From: Caballeronia sp. dw_19
GTDB lineage: Bacteria; Pseudomonadota; Gammaproteobacteria; Burkholderiales; Burkholderiaceae
DNA length: 64,000 nucleotides
Assembly (NCBI RefSeq): GCF_018449515.1
Contig: NZ_JAAVUQ010000006.1
Span: 62,001 to 126,000 of the forward strand
Reading direction: 5' to 3'
Within the stretch, counting starts at the first letter, position 1, and each line of letters opens with the position of its first letter. Positions 1 to 8,669 of this stretch are shown here, piece by piece. Below the pieces are notes generated by a model, which saw only the letters and a program-made list of their open reading frames with translations, was not told the DNA's origin and made no database searches. The position numbers were made by a program, and so were the translations under genes.

Positions 1-30
1 CACAAAACGGCTCGCAGGAGACGCCTCAAA

Positions 31-1320
31 ATGCAAAGTTCCGATTCGCCGGCAGACCACGCGTTGCTAAACCGCGTGTTCTGGCGGGTAATGCCCATCG
101 TCATGCTGATGTACATGGTCGCGGTCATCGACCGGCAGAACGTCGGCTTCGCCAAGCTGCAAATGGTGCATGTGCTCGGCATGAGTGAAATGGCGTATGG
201 CCTCGCCTCGTCGCTATTCTTTATCGGCTATCTCGTCTTCGAGGTGCCGAGCGCGCTTGCGGTCCACCGCTTTGGCGCGAGAGTATGGTTTGCGCGCATC
301 GTGCTCACGTGGGGATTACTCACGATCCTGCTCGGCTTCTGCGTATCGGGCTCGATGTTTACCGCCATGCGCTTTCTCCTGGGGTCCGCCGAGGCCGGAC
401 TGTATCCGGGTCTCATCTATTACCTGACGCTGTGGTTTCCGCGGAGCTATCAGGTCCGCGCGCTAGGCGTGCTGACGCTCGGAAGCGCGATCGGCAACAT
501 GGCCGGCTCCATCATGGGCGGCCTGTTTCTCGACATCAATGGCTGGCTTGGTTTCGCAGGCTGGCAGTGGGTGTTTATCGCCACCGGCATTCCCGCCCTG
601 ATCGTCACCGCGTTGATATGGATTTATCTGCCGGACACACCAGAGCGCGCCGGCTTCTTGACGAGCCCGGAGAAAACCCGCCTCCTCGCCGCGATCGAAC
701 GTGAACGCATCCCTGTTACCGGGCATGCAAGTATCTGGTCCGCCCTTGTCGACCCGCGCACGTTGCTGTTTTCCTTCGCCTACGTGCTCATCCTGACCTC
801 CCTGTACGGCGTGATCTATTGGCTGCCGACGGTCATCAAAGGTTTCGGCGCGACGGGTTCGCTCAATGGTTTGCTCAATCCGATTCCCTGGGGCATCGCC
901 ACCGTCATGCTGTTGATCCTGCCGCGGCGCTTGCGCGACGAACAGGAGGTACTGCTGACCATGGCAGCAATCGCCGCGCTCGGCGTGGTGTGTTTCCTTG
1001 TCAGCATCAGCGCGGATTCCGTCATGGTGCGCTTCATTGCGCTGGCCATCGGCACACCCTGCATCTCGCTTGTCCTGCCCTGTTTCTGGTCGATTCCGCC
1101 GCGATATTTCAATGGTGCGCAAGCGGCGGCAAGCGTTGCGGCAATCAGCAGCTTCGGCAACATTGGCGGTTTTCTCGCCCAAAACATCATGCCCTGGGTC
1201 GCTAAACAGGCCGGCACTCCCGGCGCCGCGATGTACGTCCCGGCCGCATGCCTCGTTGTGCTGGCGATCGGCGCGATCCGTTTTCGCACTCGGCGGACGG
1301 CGCTCCCCGCTAAAGCCTGA
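31..1320 (+). CDS. MFS transporter, anion:cation symporter type
   Basis: This 429-residue inner-membrane protein has about 12 hydrophobic helices. It shows the family pattern of an early IDRQNVGFA segment in helix 1 and a GARVW loop after helix 2. These mark the ACS branch of the major facilitator superfamily, which imports organic acids such as phthalate, tartrate, galactonate or hydroxyphenylacetate with protons. AGGAG at 16-20 precedes the ATG. Its closest relative in the window is the transporter at 15474, which shares long identical stretches in helices 1-4. The next gene is a porin, so the pair probably forms the outer- and inner-membrane route for the substrate of region A. The substrate cannot be read from the sequence. 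Confidence 0.9.
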   Translation: MQSSDSPADHALLNRVFWRVMPIVMLMYMVAVIDRQNVGFAKLQMVHVLGMSEMAYGLASSLFFIGYLVFEVPSALAVHRFGARVWFARIVLTWGLLTILLGFCVSGSMFTAMRFLLGSAEAGLYPGLIYYLTLWFPRSYQVRALGVLTLGSAIGNMAGSIMGGLFLDINGWLGFAGWQWVFIATGIPALIVTALIWIYLPDTPERAGFLTSPEKTRLLAAIERERIPVTGHASIWSALVDPRTLLFSFAYVLILTSLYGVIYWLPTVIKGFGATGSLNGLLNPIPWGIATVMLLILPRRLRDEQEVLLTMAAIAALGVVCFLVSISADSVMVRFIALAIGTPCISLVLPCFWSIPPRYFNGAQAAASVAAISSFGNIGGFLAQNIMPWVAKQAGTPGAAMYVPAACLVVLAIGAIRFRTRRTALPAKA

Positions 1321-1368
1321 CGCCGCCCGGTTCACCCGTCCGGCCTGACCATTCGTTTTTCGATCAAG

Positions 1369-1389
1369 GCGCCGCGAATTTCGCGGCGC
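1369..1389. terminator. GC-rich hairpin after the MFS gene
   Basis: A perfect 9-bp stem (GCGCCGCGA with TCGCGGCGC) closes a 3-nt loop about 50 nt after the MFS stop codon. No strong T run follows, so it may be a weak terminator or an mRNA-stabilising hairpin. Confidence 0.4.
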
Positions 1390-1476
1390 GTGGATAGTGA
1401 CATCGGCTTTACTTCAATGCATCTTTTTTAATTTATTTAGTCATTCTAATAAATATAGAAAAACAGGAGACCCTTG

Positions 1477-2661
1477 ATGAAGAAAATACTTGTTGCTACG
1501 CTCGCCTCTGCCTTTGCAAGTGGCGCATTCGCTCAAAGCAGCGTCACGTTGTACGGGATTGTCGATGCGGGCATTCTCATCAACACGAACGCGGGAGGCA
1601 AGCCGCTAACGGCGCTTACAGGCGGTAACCAGAGCGCGAATCGCTTTGGTTTTTCGGGCACGGAAGACCTTGGCGGCGGGCTGAAGGCCATCTTCACACT
1701 GGAGAACGGGTTTAATCTCGCCAACGGCACAATGTCGAGCGGGCTCGAATTTGCCCGTCAGGCCTTTGTCGGACTGAGCGGGCCATTCGGCACGATCAGT
1801 CTGGGACGCCAGTATCTGACGCTGACCGCGTTCCTCACGCCGTTCGAAGCGGGCGCGGACTGGGCGGCGCGCGGATCGGGCTACGGCTATCACCCTGGCG
1901 GCCTGGACGATGTGGACGGCTCCGAGCGCGCCAACAACGCAATCAAATTCACCAGCAATTCCTATCGCGGCTTGCGCGTGGGCGCCACCTACAGCTTCGG
2001 CGGCGTAGCCGGCGCGGTGACGCAGAACGAGTTGCTCTCCGCAGGTTTGGCGTACAACAATGGCCCGTTCGCTTTTGCCGCGGCCTACCTGTTCGTCAAG
2101 GCCCCGAACTTTTCGTTGTTCGGCAATAACGGCACCAGCAATGCACCTACGAGCGCAAGTGCCATCAACATCACCAGTCCCGTGTTCAGAGGCTATGCAT
2201 CGGCGGCCTCCCAGCAGGAATTTGGCGCGGGTGCGTCGTACACCATCGGCCGGGCAACGGTCGGCGGAATATTTACCAGCACGCAATTCAAGGACATCGG
2301 CGGCACGGTCATCAACGGTGCGAAGCCGGCTACGGCCATCGCCGGTTCATCGCCCACCTTCAATACCGCCGAAATCAACCTTAAGTACCAGCTCACCCCG
2401 TCCTTTCTGCTTGGCGTGATGTACGCGTACACCCGGGCGAGCTCGTATGCCGGGGAGAGCGGCGCGAGCTACCAGCAGCTCAGTCTCGGCGCTGATTACT
2501 TCTTGTCGAAGCGGACCGACCTGTATCTCGTCGGGCTCCACGAAAAGGCCGCAGGCATTGATTCGACCGGCAAACCCGCCGTCGCCGCCATGACGTTCGC
2601 GACCCCCTCTACGAGCAACGAGCAAACCGTGCTGACGTTCGGCATGCGCCATACGTTCTAA
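1477..2661 (+). CDS. OmpC-type trimeric porin
   Basis: This 394-residue outer-membrane general porin has a signal peptide (MKKILVATLASAFASGAFA) and a mature N-terminus of QSSVTLYGIVDAG. It ends with aromatic Phe (RHTF), the C-terminal signal for outer-membrane beta-barrels, and has the LGGGLKAIFTLENGF and FVGL repeats of Burkholderiales porins. A TTG at 1474 is also in frame, but AGGAG at 1465-1469 sits 7 nt from the ATG at 1477, so the ATG is preferred. The AT-rich leader at about 1420-1465 probably holds the promoter. It resembles the porin at 13927-15099 closely (shared NTNAGGK, DWAARG and GLDDVDG segments) and probably lets the region A substrate into the periplasm. Confidence 0.93.
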   Translation: MKKILVATLASAFASGAFAQSSVTLYGIVDAGILINTNAGGKPLTALTGGNQSANRFGFSGTEDLGGGLKAIFTLENGFNLANGTMSSGLEFARQAFVGLSGPFGTISLGRQYLTLTAFLTPFEAGADWAARGSGYGYHPGGLDDVDGSERANNAIKFTSNSYRGLRVGATYSFGGVAGAVTQNELLSAGLAYNNGPFAFAAAYLFVKAPNFSLFGNNGTSNAPTSASAINITSPVFRGYASAASQQEFGAGASYTIGRATVGGIFTSTQFKDIGGTVINGAKPATAIAGSSPTFNTAEINLKYQLTPSFLLGVMYAYTRASSYAGESGASYQQLSLGADYFLSKRTDLYLVGLHEKAAGIDSTGKPAVAAMTFATPSTSNEQTVLTFGMRHTF

Positions 2662-2696
2662 CGGGAAAAAGAAGGTTGCCGAAGCACTAAAGCGCC

Positions 2697-2725
2697 TTGA
2701 CACCGCATCGGTCGATGTCTAGTAT
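2697..2725 (+). promoter_or_regulatory. Sigma-70 promoter for the cupin-aldolase operon
   Basis: TTGACA at 2697-2702 and TAGTAT at 2720-2725 are 17 nt apart, which is close to the sigma-70 consensus. The predicted transcript starts near 2732 and leads into the cupin gene at 2836. This is the clearest promoter in the window. Confidence 0.7.
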
Positions 2726-2727
2726 TG

Positions 2728-2742
2728 TTTCTACAAACGAAA
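2728..2742. promoter_or_regulatory. Possible IclR operator at the transcription start
   Basis: TTTC and GAAA half-sites separated by 7 nt lie just downstream of the -10 box. The spacing and position would suit an IclR-family operator used by the IclR protein encoded in the same operon at 5032. The arms are only 4 bp, so this is tentative. Confidence 0.3.
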
Positions 2743-2835
2743 TACGATTCTTTTGAAAAGAACCCAAAAGATCATCGGAAAGCGACGAGACGGGTCGCTT
2801 CCGACCGCCCCCACCAGAATGGAGAGACAGCCAGA

Positions 2836-3231
2836 ATGACAACTCAAGACTTGCTGCATAACTGGAATGACCTGCCCCGTGAAGTCGTTCGGAAGGGAGT
2901 CGAGCGGGTTGGCTTCCGCGGCGACAACGCCATGTGCGTGATGAACTGGCTGACGCCCGGCATGACGGTTTTTCCGCATAGCCATACTTTCGAACAGCTC
3001 GTCATCATCGTGCAGGGCCGGGTGCGGTTTCACCTCGGCGACGAGGTGGTGGAAGGCGGCCCCGGCACCATGATTCGCATCCCGCCGCATGTCATGCACT
3101 ACGCAGAACCGGTTGGCGACGAGGTCGTGCTCAACCTGGACGTATTTGCACCGCTGCGTGAGGACTACCGGCATCTGGTGGAATATCAAGCCGCGGAATT
3201 CGAACCACAACCCGCAAGCACAGGTGTCTGA
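2836..3231 (+). CDS. Small single-domain cupin protein
   Basis: This is a 131-residue cupin. The metal-binding motif is visible as H48-x-H50-x2-E53 (PHSHTFEQ) with a second histidine at H88 (PPHVMHY) and conserved glycines between. Small cupins of this kind are often isomerases, lactone- or keto-acid-processing enzymes, or ligand sensors; I cannot say which. The frame stays open upstream, but the ATG at 2836 has GGAGAG at 2821-2826 and gives a normal cupin N-terminus. It is the first gene after the promoter at 2697, and its stop codon abuts the aldolase ATG, so the two are translationally coupled. Its C-terminal half resembles the second cupin of the protein at 11367-12191. Confidence 0.85.
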   Translation: MTTQDLLHNWNDLPREVVRKGVERVGFRGDNAMCVMNWLTPGMTVFPHSHTFEQLVIIVQGRVRFHLGDEVVEGGPGTMIRIPPHVMHYAEPVGDEVVLNLDVFAPLREDYRHLVEYQAAEFEPQPASTGV

Positions 3232-4005
3232 ATGAGCCAGCATTTCGCGGCCCGCCTGCGGGACCGGCAATTGTTAGGCGGCACGTTCATCAAGACGCCG
3301 CAGTCGCATCACGCGGAGATCGCCGGTCTCGCGGGGCTTGATTTCGTGGTGTTCGACAGCGAACACGCGCCCTTTTCCGCCGCCCAACTCGATCATTGCC
3401 TGCTCGGCGCACGCGCCGCGGGCATTGCATCGCTGGTGCGCCTCCGTCAATCAAGCCCTTCTGACGTGTTGCAGGCACTCGACATGGGCGCTACCGGCGT
3501 ACTGGTGCCGCACGTCACTTCCGCTCGGCAGGCGCGTGAGATTGTCGCGAGCGCGCGTTACCGGGACGGGTTGCGCGGCTTCAGCAACTCGCCGCGCGCC
3601 GGTGCCTACGGCGGCCATTCGATGCTCGAACACATCGAGCGCAGCGATAGTGAAACCGCTGTGCTCTGCCAGATCGAAGACCGCGAAGCCGTCGAGGCAA
3701 TCGACGAGATCGCGGGTGTAGCGGGCATCGACTGCCTCTTCATCGGCCGCGCGGATCTATCGGTGTCCTATCGATTGTTCGACGTCGATCATCCCGAGGT
3801 CGAACGTGCAATTCAGCGCGTGGCGTCGGCTGGGCGCTCGGCATGCGTGCCGGTTGGCATGTTCGTCGGAGATACCGCGGCGATGGCCCGTTATGCCGCC
3901 CTCGGCGTCACGCTGTTCGTGATCGGATCAGACCAGAGCCTCTTGCGCAGCGGCTTCAGCAAACTCAGCCAGAGCGTTGCCGAACTGCGTAGTCAAATTC
4001 AATAG
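3232..4005 (+). CDS. HpcH/HpaI family class II aldolase
   Basis: This 257-residue aldolase belongs to the 4-hydroxy-2-oxoheptanedioate / 2-dehydro-3-deoxyglucarate aldolase family, which cleaves 4-hydroxy-2-oxo acids to pyruvate plus an aldehyde using a divalent metal. The residues that define E. coli HpaI occur at the same numbers: catalytic H45 (FDSEHAPF), R70 binding pyruvate, and metal ligands E149 (CQIED) and D175 (IGRADLS). It starts directly after the cupin stop codon. The aldehyde product, and so the pathway, cannot be identified from the sequence. A paralogue with the same active site lies at 16821-17552 in region B. Confidence 0.92.
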   Translation: MSQHFAARLRDRQLLGGTFIKTPQSHHAEIAGLAGLDFVVFDSEHAPFSAAQLDHCLLGARAAGIASLVRLRQSSPSDVLQALDMGATGVLVPHVTSARQAREIVASARYRDGLRGFSNSPRAGAYGGHSMLEHIERSDSETAVLCQIEDREAVEAIDEIAGVAGIDCLFIGRADLSVSYRLFDVDHPEVERAIQRVASAGRSACVPVGMFVGDTAAMARYAALGVTLFVIGSDQSLLRSGFSKLSQSVAELRSQIQ

Positions 4006-4040
4006 CGCGTTACGACGCGCTCAACCAGACGGAAAATCTC

Positions 4041-4988
4041 ATGTCCACACTAGACGACACCCGCACCTCGCGCGATCCGGCCTATATCGGCAGCCTGCTG
4101 CGCGGCACGATCGACCTGCATTGTCATAGCGGCCCCTCAGTGATGCCGCGTTACCTGGACCACATCGAAGCAATGCGCGAAGCGTCATCGGCGGGCCTGC
4201 GCGCGGTGCTGCTCAAGGATCACTACTACTCGGCAACGCCCGTTACGGCGCTGCTGAACAAGCACTTCGCGGATCTCGGCGTGCTGATGCTCTCGGGCGT
4301 TCCTCTGAACAACACGGTCGGCGGCATCAATGTTCACGCGGTCGAGCACGGCATCAAGCTGGGCGCGCGGCTTGTGTGGATGCCCACGTTTTCGTCGGCG
4401 AACCACATCAACCATCACAAGCAAGATGCGCATTTCGACCAGAAATTCCCGCAGACCACGCAGAAGATGCTTGCTCCCATTCCGCTCTCGGTGCTCGACA
4501 GCGACGGCAAGCTCAAGGAGGAAGTCAAGGCGATCCTCGATCTCATCGCGGATGCGGACATTGTTCTCTCAGCCGGGCACCTGAACATAACTGAAATCTG
4601 GCCGCTCTTCGAAGAAGCGCGCAAACGCGGCGTCAAGCGGCTGCTCGTGAATCATCCGACCTATGTGGTGGACGCGACACTCGACGACATGCGCCAGCTC
4701 GCAAAAGAAGGCGTGTACATGGAGCATTCCATGTGCATGTGGGTGCCGGGCTCGAAGTTCCGCTTCTATGATCCGGAGTTCCTGCGAGACGTCATCGAAG
4801 CGGGCACAGTCGATCTCACCATTCTCGGCTCCGACCTCGGTCAGAAGGGCAACCCGACAATCGTCGAGGGCTTTCGCAGCGTGATCGAAACCGCGCTCGA
4901 CATTGGGTATAGTGAAGCGGACATCCGGAAGATGACCTCCACGAATGCGGCGCGATTGATGAACATTGAATTGCCCGCGTCCCGCTGA
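4041..4988 (+). CDS. DUF6282-like metal-dependent hydrolase
   Basis: This 315-residue protein has an N-terminal IDLHCHSGPS motif (HxH of TIM-barrel metallohydrolases), a lysine/histidine pair in LLKDHYYS, a second histidine in SAGHLN, LVNHPTY, and an aspartate in LGSDLGQKGNP near the C-terminus. These are the ligand positions expected of an amidohydrolase/PHP-like active site. The pattern matches what I recall of the uncharacterised DUF6282 family. It sits 35 nt after the aldolase in the same operon, so it probably hydrolyses an intermediate just before or after the aldol cleavage. It corresponds in role, though not clearly in sequence, to the amidohydrolase at 12874-13836. Confidence 0.75.
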   Translation: MSTLDDTRTSRDPAYIGSLLRGTIDLHCHSGPSVMPRYLDHIEAMREASSAGLRAVLLKDHYYSATPVTALLNKHFADLGVLMLSGVPLNNTVGGINVHAVEHGIKLGARLVWMPTFSSANHINHHKQDAHFDQKFPQTTQKMLAPIPLSVLDSDGKLKEEVKAILDLIADADIVLSAGHLNITEIWPLFEEARKRGVKRLLVNHPTYVVDATLDDMRQLAKEGVYMEHSMCMWVPGSKFRFYDPEFLRDVIEAGTVDLTILGSDLGQKGNPTIVEGFRSVIETALDIGYSEADIRKMTSTNAARLMNIELPASR

Positions 4989-5031
4989 GCATCCCCCGCC
5001 AACCATCACGAAAACGGCACAGGAGATCGAG

Positions 5032-5946
5032 TTGCCCAAGAGTCTGCCCCGGCCCAAGAACGCCGTATTGCCTTCAGATCCGGTTATCGAGGCCAGCAAT
5101 ACCACGCCGATCGACAAGAGCGGCCCCGCGCTGCTCGAATCGGTGGCCATCGTGTTCCGGCTGCTCGACGAGCTGTCGGCGGCACGCCGGCCACTCGGCG
5201 TCACCGAGCTTGCGGATATCGTCGATGAGCCGAAGCCGCGTGTGTACCGGCATCTGGCGTCGATGCGGCAAATGGGCGCCGTCGAACAGGACCCTTCGAC
5301 CGAAAAATACCGTCTGGGGGCGAAGCTCGTTATTTACGGCACGGCCGCCAGCGAGCAGTTCGACTTGCGCGCCATCGCCGATCCGTATCTGACGAAGCTG
5401 CGCGACACACTCGGTCAAAGCGCGGTGCTGTCGGTCGTCACGCACGATTCGGCACTGGTTGTCGCGGCGGTCGACTCGAACAACGGCGTGTGCATCACGG
5501 TCAAGCCGGGCAACCGGGTGCCGGCGCACTGCTCGGCCCAGGGACGGCTCGTGCTGGCATTCCTGCCGCCAGAGGACCAGCAGCGTATCTTGCGCCGCAA
5601 GCTGCAAAGGTTCACGGCCCGCTCGATCACGGACCCGGTGGTGCTGGCGAGGCGCCTCGAAGCCGTGCGTGCGCAACTGTACGAAGATGCGAACGGCGAA
5701 GTGATCGACGGCATCAACGTGCTGAGCGCGCCGATCTTTCGCGACAACGACGTGATGGTCGGCGCAATTGGCATTATCGGTCCCACGCACGACGTGCCGT
5801 CGCCGCCGCCGCCGGCCTTGCTTGAACACGTACAGCAGGCCGCCGCCGAATTGAGTGAGCGGCTTAACTGCGACAAATATCGCCGCGCCGGTCTGCCGTC
5901 GACCGAGGGTGGCCAGACAAAAGCATTAGCAGGAAATCACCGATGA
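5032..5946 (+). CDS. IclR family transcriptional regulator
   Basis: This 304-residue regulator has an N-terminal winged helix (LLDELSAARRPLGVTELADIV to the wing ending in KYRLG, residues about 40-105) and a C-terminal IclR effector domain with the CSAQGRLVLAFLP motif. Several in-frame starts exist. The TTG at 5032 is chosen because AGGAG at 5021-5025 lies 6 nt upstream; an earlier start would run back over the end of the preceding gene. IclR proteins typically sense a pathway acid and repress or activate their own operon, and the half-sites at 2728-2742 are a possible target. The stop codon overlaps the next ATG by 4 nt. Confidence 0.9.
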   Translation: MPKSLPRPKNAVLPSDPVIEASNTTPIDKSGPALLESVAIVFRLLDELSAARRPLGVTELADIVDEPKPRVYRHLASMRQMGAVEQDPSTEKYRLGAKLVIYGTAASEQFDLRAIADPYLTKLRDTLGQSAVLSVVTHDSALVVAAVDSNNGVCITVKPGNRVPAHCSAQGRLVLAFLPPEDQQRILRRKLQRFTARSITDPVVLARRLEAVRAQLYEDANGEVIDGINVLSAPIFRDNDVMVGAIGIIGPTHDVPSPPPPALLEHVQQAAAELSERLNCDKYRRAGLPSTEGGQTKALAGNHR

Positions 5947-6992
5947 CCTCCCTGACCACCCGGATCGGGTCGATCGCGCTGAAAAACCCGGTGATCTGCG
6001 GATCGGGCGAGCACACCATGACGGCCGCCGGCATCCGCGCCGCACTCGAGGCCGGCGCGGCCGCCGTGGTGGCGAAATCGACCAATGAATCGAACGCCGC
6101 CAAAGCTCAGCTCGACAAGACCGATTACGCGCTCTTCGACAGCAACTGGACGCGCTTGCCCTGGAATTTCCAGCCGCCCGCGGACGCCTCGCTCTTCTGC
6201 CGCTCGGGTCTCGTGCAGAGCGAATTCGAGCCGTGGCTCGACCAGCTCGCGGCATTGGATAAAGAAGCTGCCGAGCGCAACGCCTACGTGATCCCCAGCC
6301 TGATTCTCGCCGACCTGGATCGTTGCTTTGAACAGGCGCAGCGGATCGAAGCGCGTGGGCTGCGTGTCCTCGAGCTGAACATCGGCGCGCCGCATGGCGA
6401 AGAGGCCGCAAAGGGCGCCATCGTTCTCGAACGCGACGTCGAACGTATCGAAATAATCGTGGCCCGCGTGCGTGCCGCGATCCGCCTGCCGCTGTGGATC
6501 AAACTGACGGGTCAAAGCGAGAACGTCGTTGCACTCGCGGATGCCGCGAGACGGGGCGGCGCGGACGCGGTCGTGATGATGGGGCGCTTCATGGGCTTCC
6601 TGCCCGACCTCGATACCGGCGCGCCTGTGCTGGGCACATCGGCGGCTTTCGGCGGCGGCTGGGCATTGCCGCTGACAGCGCGTTGGCTGATGCTCACACG
6701 CAAGAAGCTGGGCACGTCGTTTCCCTTGCTCGCCACGAACGGCGCCCGCAATGGCCTCGATGTCGCGCGCTTTCTGCTGTCGGGCGCGGCTGCGACTGAA
6801 ATGACCTCGGCCGTTTTCACGCGTGGTTATCGCGTGCTCACGGAGGCGATCGAAGAACTGGATGGATACGTAAAACAACGCGGAAAATCGGTGGAAGAAC
6901 TGCTGGGTTCGGCCGCCGACCGCGTCGAAACCTATCAGGAGCAGAATGACCGGCCGCAGTATTGGCAGGAATTCGCGCCACCCGCTGGATAG
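5943..6992 (+). CDS. Dihydroorotate-dehydrogenase-like flavoprotein
   Basis: This 349-residue TIM-barrel protein belongs to the dihydroorotate/dihydropyrimidine dehydrogenase (PyrD/PreA) superfamily. Visible features are the early NPVICGSG segment, VVAKSTNES in the FMN-lysine position, LELNIGAPHG, LWIKLTGQ, and a late ATNGARNGLDVARFLLSGAAA flavin-phosphate segment. No iron-sulfur cysteine cluster is seen. It overlaps the IclR gene by 4 nt (ATGA), so it belongs to the region A operon. Since pyrimidine synthesis enzymes are not nearby, I infer that it oxidises or reduces a pathway intermediate at a C=C or C-N bond rather than dihydroorotate. Family assignment is firm; substrate is unknown. Confidence 0.82.
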   Translation: MTSLTTRIGSIALKNPVICGSGEHTMTAAGIRAALEAGAAAVVAKSTNESNAAKAQLDKTDYALFDSNWTRLPWNFQPPADASLFCRSGLVQSEFEPWLDQLAALDKEAAERNAYVIPSLILADLDRCFEQAQRIEARGLRVLELNIGAPHGEEAAKGAIVLERDVERIEIIVARVRAAIRLPLWIKLTGQSENVVALADAARRGGADAVVMMGRFMGFLPDLDTGAPVLGTSAAFGGGWALPLTARWLMLTRKKLGTSFPLLATNGARNGLDVARFLLSGAAATEMTSAVFTRGYRVLTEAIEELDGYVKQRGKSVEELLGSAADRVETYQEQNDRPQYWQEFAPPAG

Positions 6993-7243
6993 CCTGCCCG
7001 GGCGCAGGAAGCCTGCTGTCGTTTGCGGCCGTAGCTGATTCAAACGCATCAGGTTGCTTTACCTGGCCTTAAGTCGTTGCAACCCCGCTGCATCTATTGA
7101 ATACGCCCAAGCCCGCGTCCGATCTGTCGAACGCGGCGGGACACCCCTGCCCGTCATTCATGGCGTGGACAGACCGAACTCACGATACGAGCCGGCTCGA
7201 CCGGCCACTCGCACCGCAGATCCTGCGTGCGCAAGGAGACATG

Positions 7244-8590
7244 ATGAGATTTCTCACCGCCGCTTCGTTCGACGATCCAGTCGACGATCGAATCTACAAT
7301 CGCGTCGCCACGCGTTTGCTGCCGTTCCTGATGCTGCTCTATATCGTTTCGTTTCTCGACAAGATCAATGTCGGGTTTGCGAAGGCGGGCATGTCGGCGG
7401 AACTGGGGCTCAGCAACACCGCGTTTGGCATAGGCGCCGGCATATTCTTTATTGGCTACTGCATCTGCGAAATCCCGAGCAACCTGGCGTTGCAACGCTT
7501 CGGCGCGCGCGTGTGGATCGCCCGCATCATGATCGTGTGGGGCGCCATTTCGGTCGCCATGATGTTCGTCACGACCGAGCGCGAGTTTTTCATTGCGCGT
7601 TTCGTGCTCGGCGTCGCTGAAGCGGGCTTCTATCCGGGGGTCGTCTTCTATCTGACCTTCTGGTTTCCGGCTCGGCTGCGTTCGCAGGTTTGCGCATTAT
7701 TCTTCCTCGGCATATCGCTCTCGGGTGTCGTGGGCGGACCCTTGTCGGGCGGGATTCTGACGATCTTCGAAGGCGTGCACGGACTGCACGGCTGGCGTTG
7801 GTTATTTCTCCTCGAAGGCCTGCCCGCCGTACTCCTCGGCGTCGTCACGCTGTTCTGGCTCGACGACGGCCCCGCCAAGGCGAAGTGGCTGCCGGCCGCG
7901 GACCGGGAGCGGATTGCCGCCACGCTGGAACAGGAGAATGCGAGCCGCGCCGGCGAATCCCAACACCGTTTCGCCGATGCCTTTCGCAATCGCAACGTGT
8001 GGCTGATGACCGCCGTGAACTTTGCGCTGCTGGGTAATACTTATGGCGTGTCGTTCTGGCTGCCGCAGATCGCTCGCGGTCTCGGCGTGCGCAACCCGAT
8101 GGCCAACGGACTCGTGACCATGCTGCCGTTTGTCGTCGCTTCGATCGCCATGCTCGTCATCAGCCGCAGCTCGGACCGTCACGGTGAACGGCGCTTTCAT
8201 TTGATTGCGAGTTCTTTCGCATCGGCGGCCGGCCTTGCACTCGCTGCCGTCTCGGCGGGCATGCCGGTGCTTTCACTGACCGGTCTCGCGCTTGCGCTGT
8301 CCGGCGCGCTGGGCGGTCTCGCCGTGCTCTGGGCGATCCCCGGCACGTTGCTGAGCGGTACCGCCGCCGGCGCGGCGATCGCGCTGATGGCGACCGTAGG
8401 CAACCTCAGCGGCTACGCAAGTCCCGTGCTGATCGGATGGATCAGTCAGCGTACCGGACATGTCGAAGACGGCCTGCTGGCGTTGGCCGCTATCACCTGC
8501 GCGTTGTCGGTATGCGCGTGGGGCCTGGCTCGCGTCATGGTCGTCGCCAGCCCCGACAGCCAGCCGGCGTTGCTCTCGTCCCGCCCCTGA
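7244..8590 (+). CDS. MFS transporter, anion:cation symporter type
   Basis: This 448-residue protein has about 12 hydrophobic segments and the ACS-family signatures DKINVGFA in helix 1 and FGARVW after helix 2. AAGGAG at 7233-7238 suits the second of two adjacent ATGs (7244; spacing 5 nt). A TTG start about 150 nt upstream would add a hydrophilic extension unusual for the family. It resembles the transporters at 31 and 15474 less than those two resemble each other. It follows the region A operon after 251 nt and may import a second substrate or export a product of the same pathway. Confidence 0.88.
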   Translation: MRFLTAASFDDPVDDRIYNRVATRLLPFLMLLYIVSFLDKINVGFAKAGMSAELGLSNTAFGIGAGIFFIGYCICEIPSNLALQRFGARVWIARIMIVWGAISVAMMFVTTEREFFIARFVLGVAEAGFYPGVVFYLTFWFPARLRSQVCALFFLGISLSGVVGGPLSGGILTIFEGVHGLHGWRWLFLLEGLPAVLLGVVTLFWLDDGPAKAKWLPAADRERIAATLEQENASRAGESQHRFADAFRNRNVWLMTAVNFALLGNTYGVSFWLPQIARGLGVRNPMANGLVTMLPFVVASIAMLVISRSSDRHGERRFHLIASSFASAAGLALAAVSAGMPVLSLTGLALALSGALGGLAVLWAIPGTLLSGTAAGAAIALMATVGNLSGYASPVLIGWISQRTGHVEDGLLALAAITCALSVCAWGLARVMVVASPDSQPALLSSRP

Positions 8591-8635
8591 ACTGAGTCCG
8601 CTCTTCGCTCTTTCGGAGTCCGTTGTAAATTCACT

Positions 8636-8663
8636 CTCGCTGACCATTTGACCGGTCAGCGAG
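8636..8663. terminator. Hairpin between convergent genes
   Basis: A perfect 10-bp inverted repeat (CTCGCTGACC with GGTCAGCGAG) around an 8-nt loop lies between the stop codons of the MFS gene on + and the fumarase beta gene on -. Its position suits a bidirectional terminator, though T runs are absent. Confidence 0.5.
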
Positions 8664-8669
8664 CAACGA

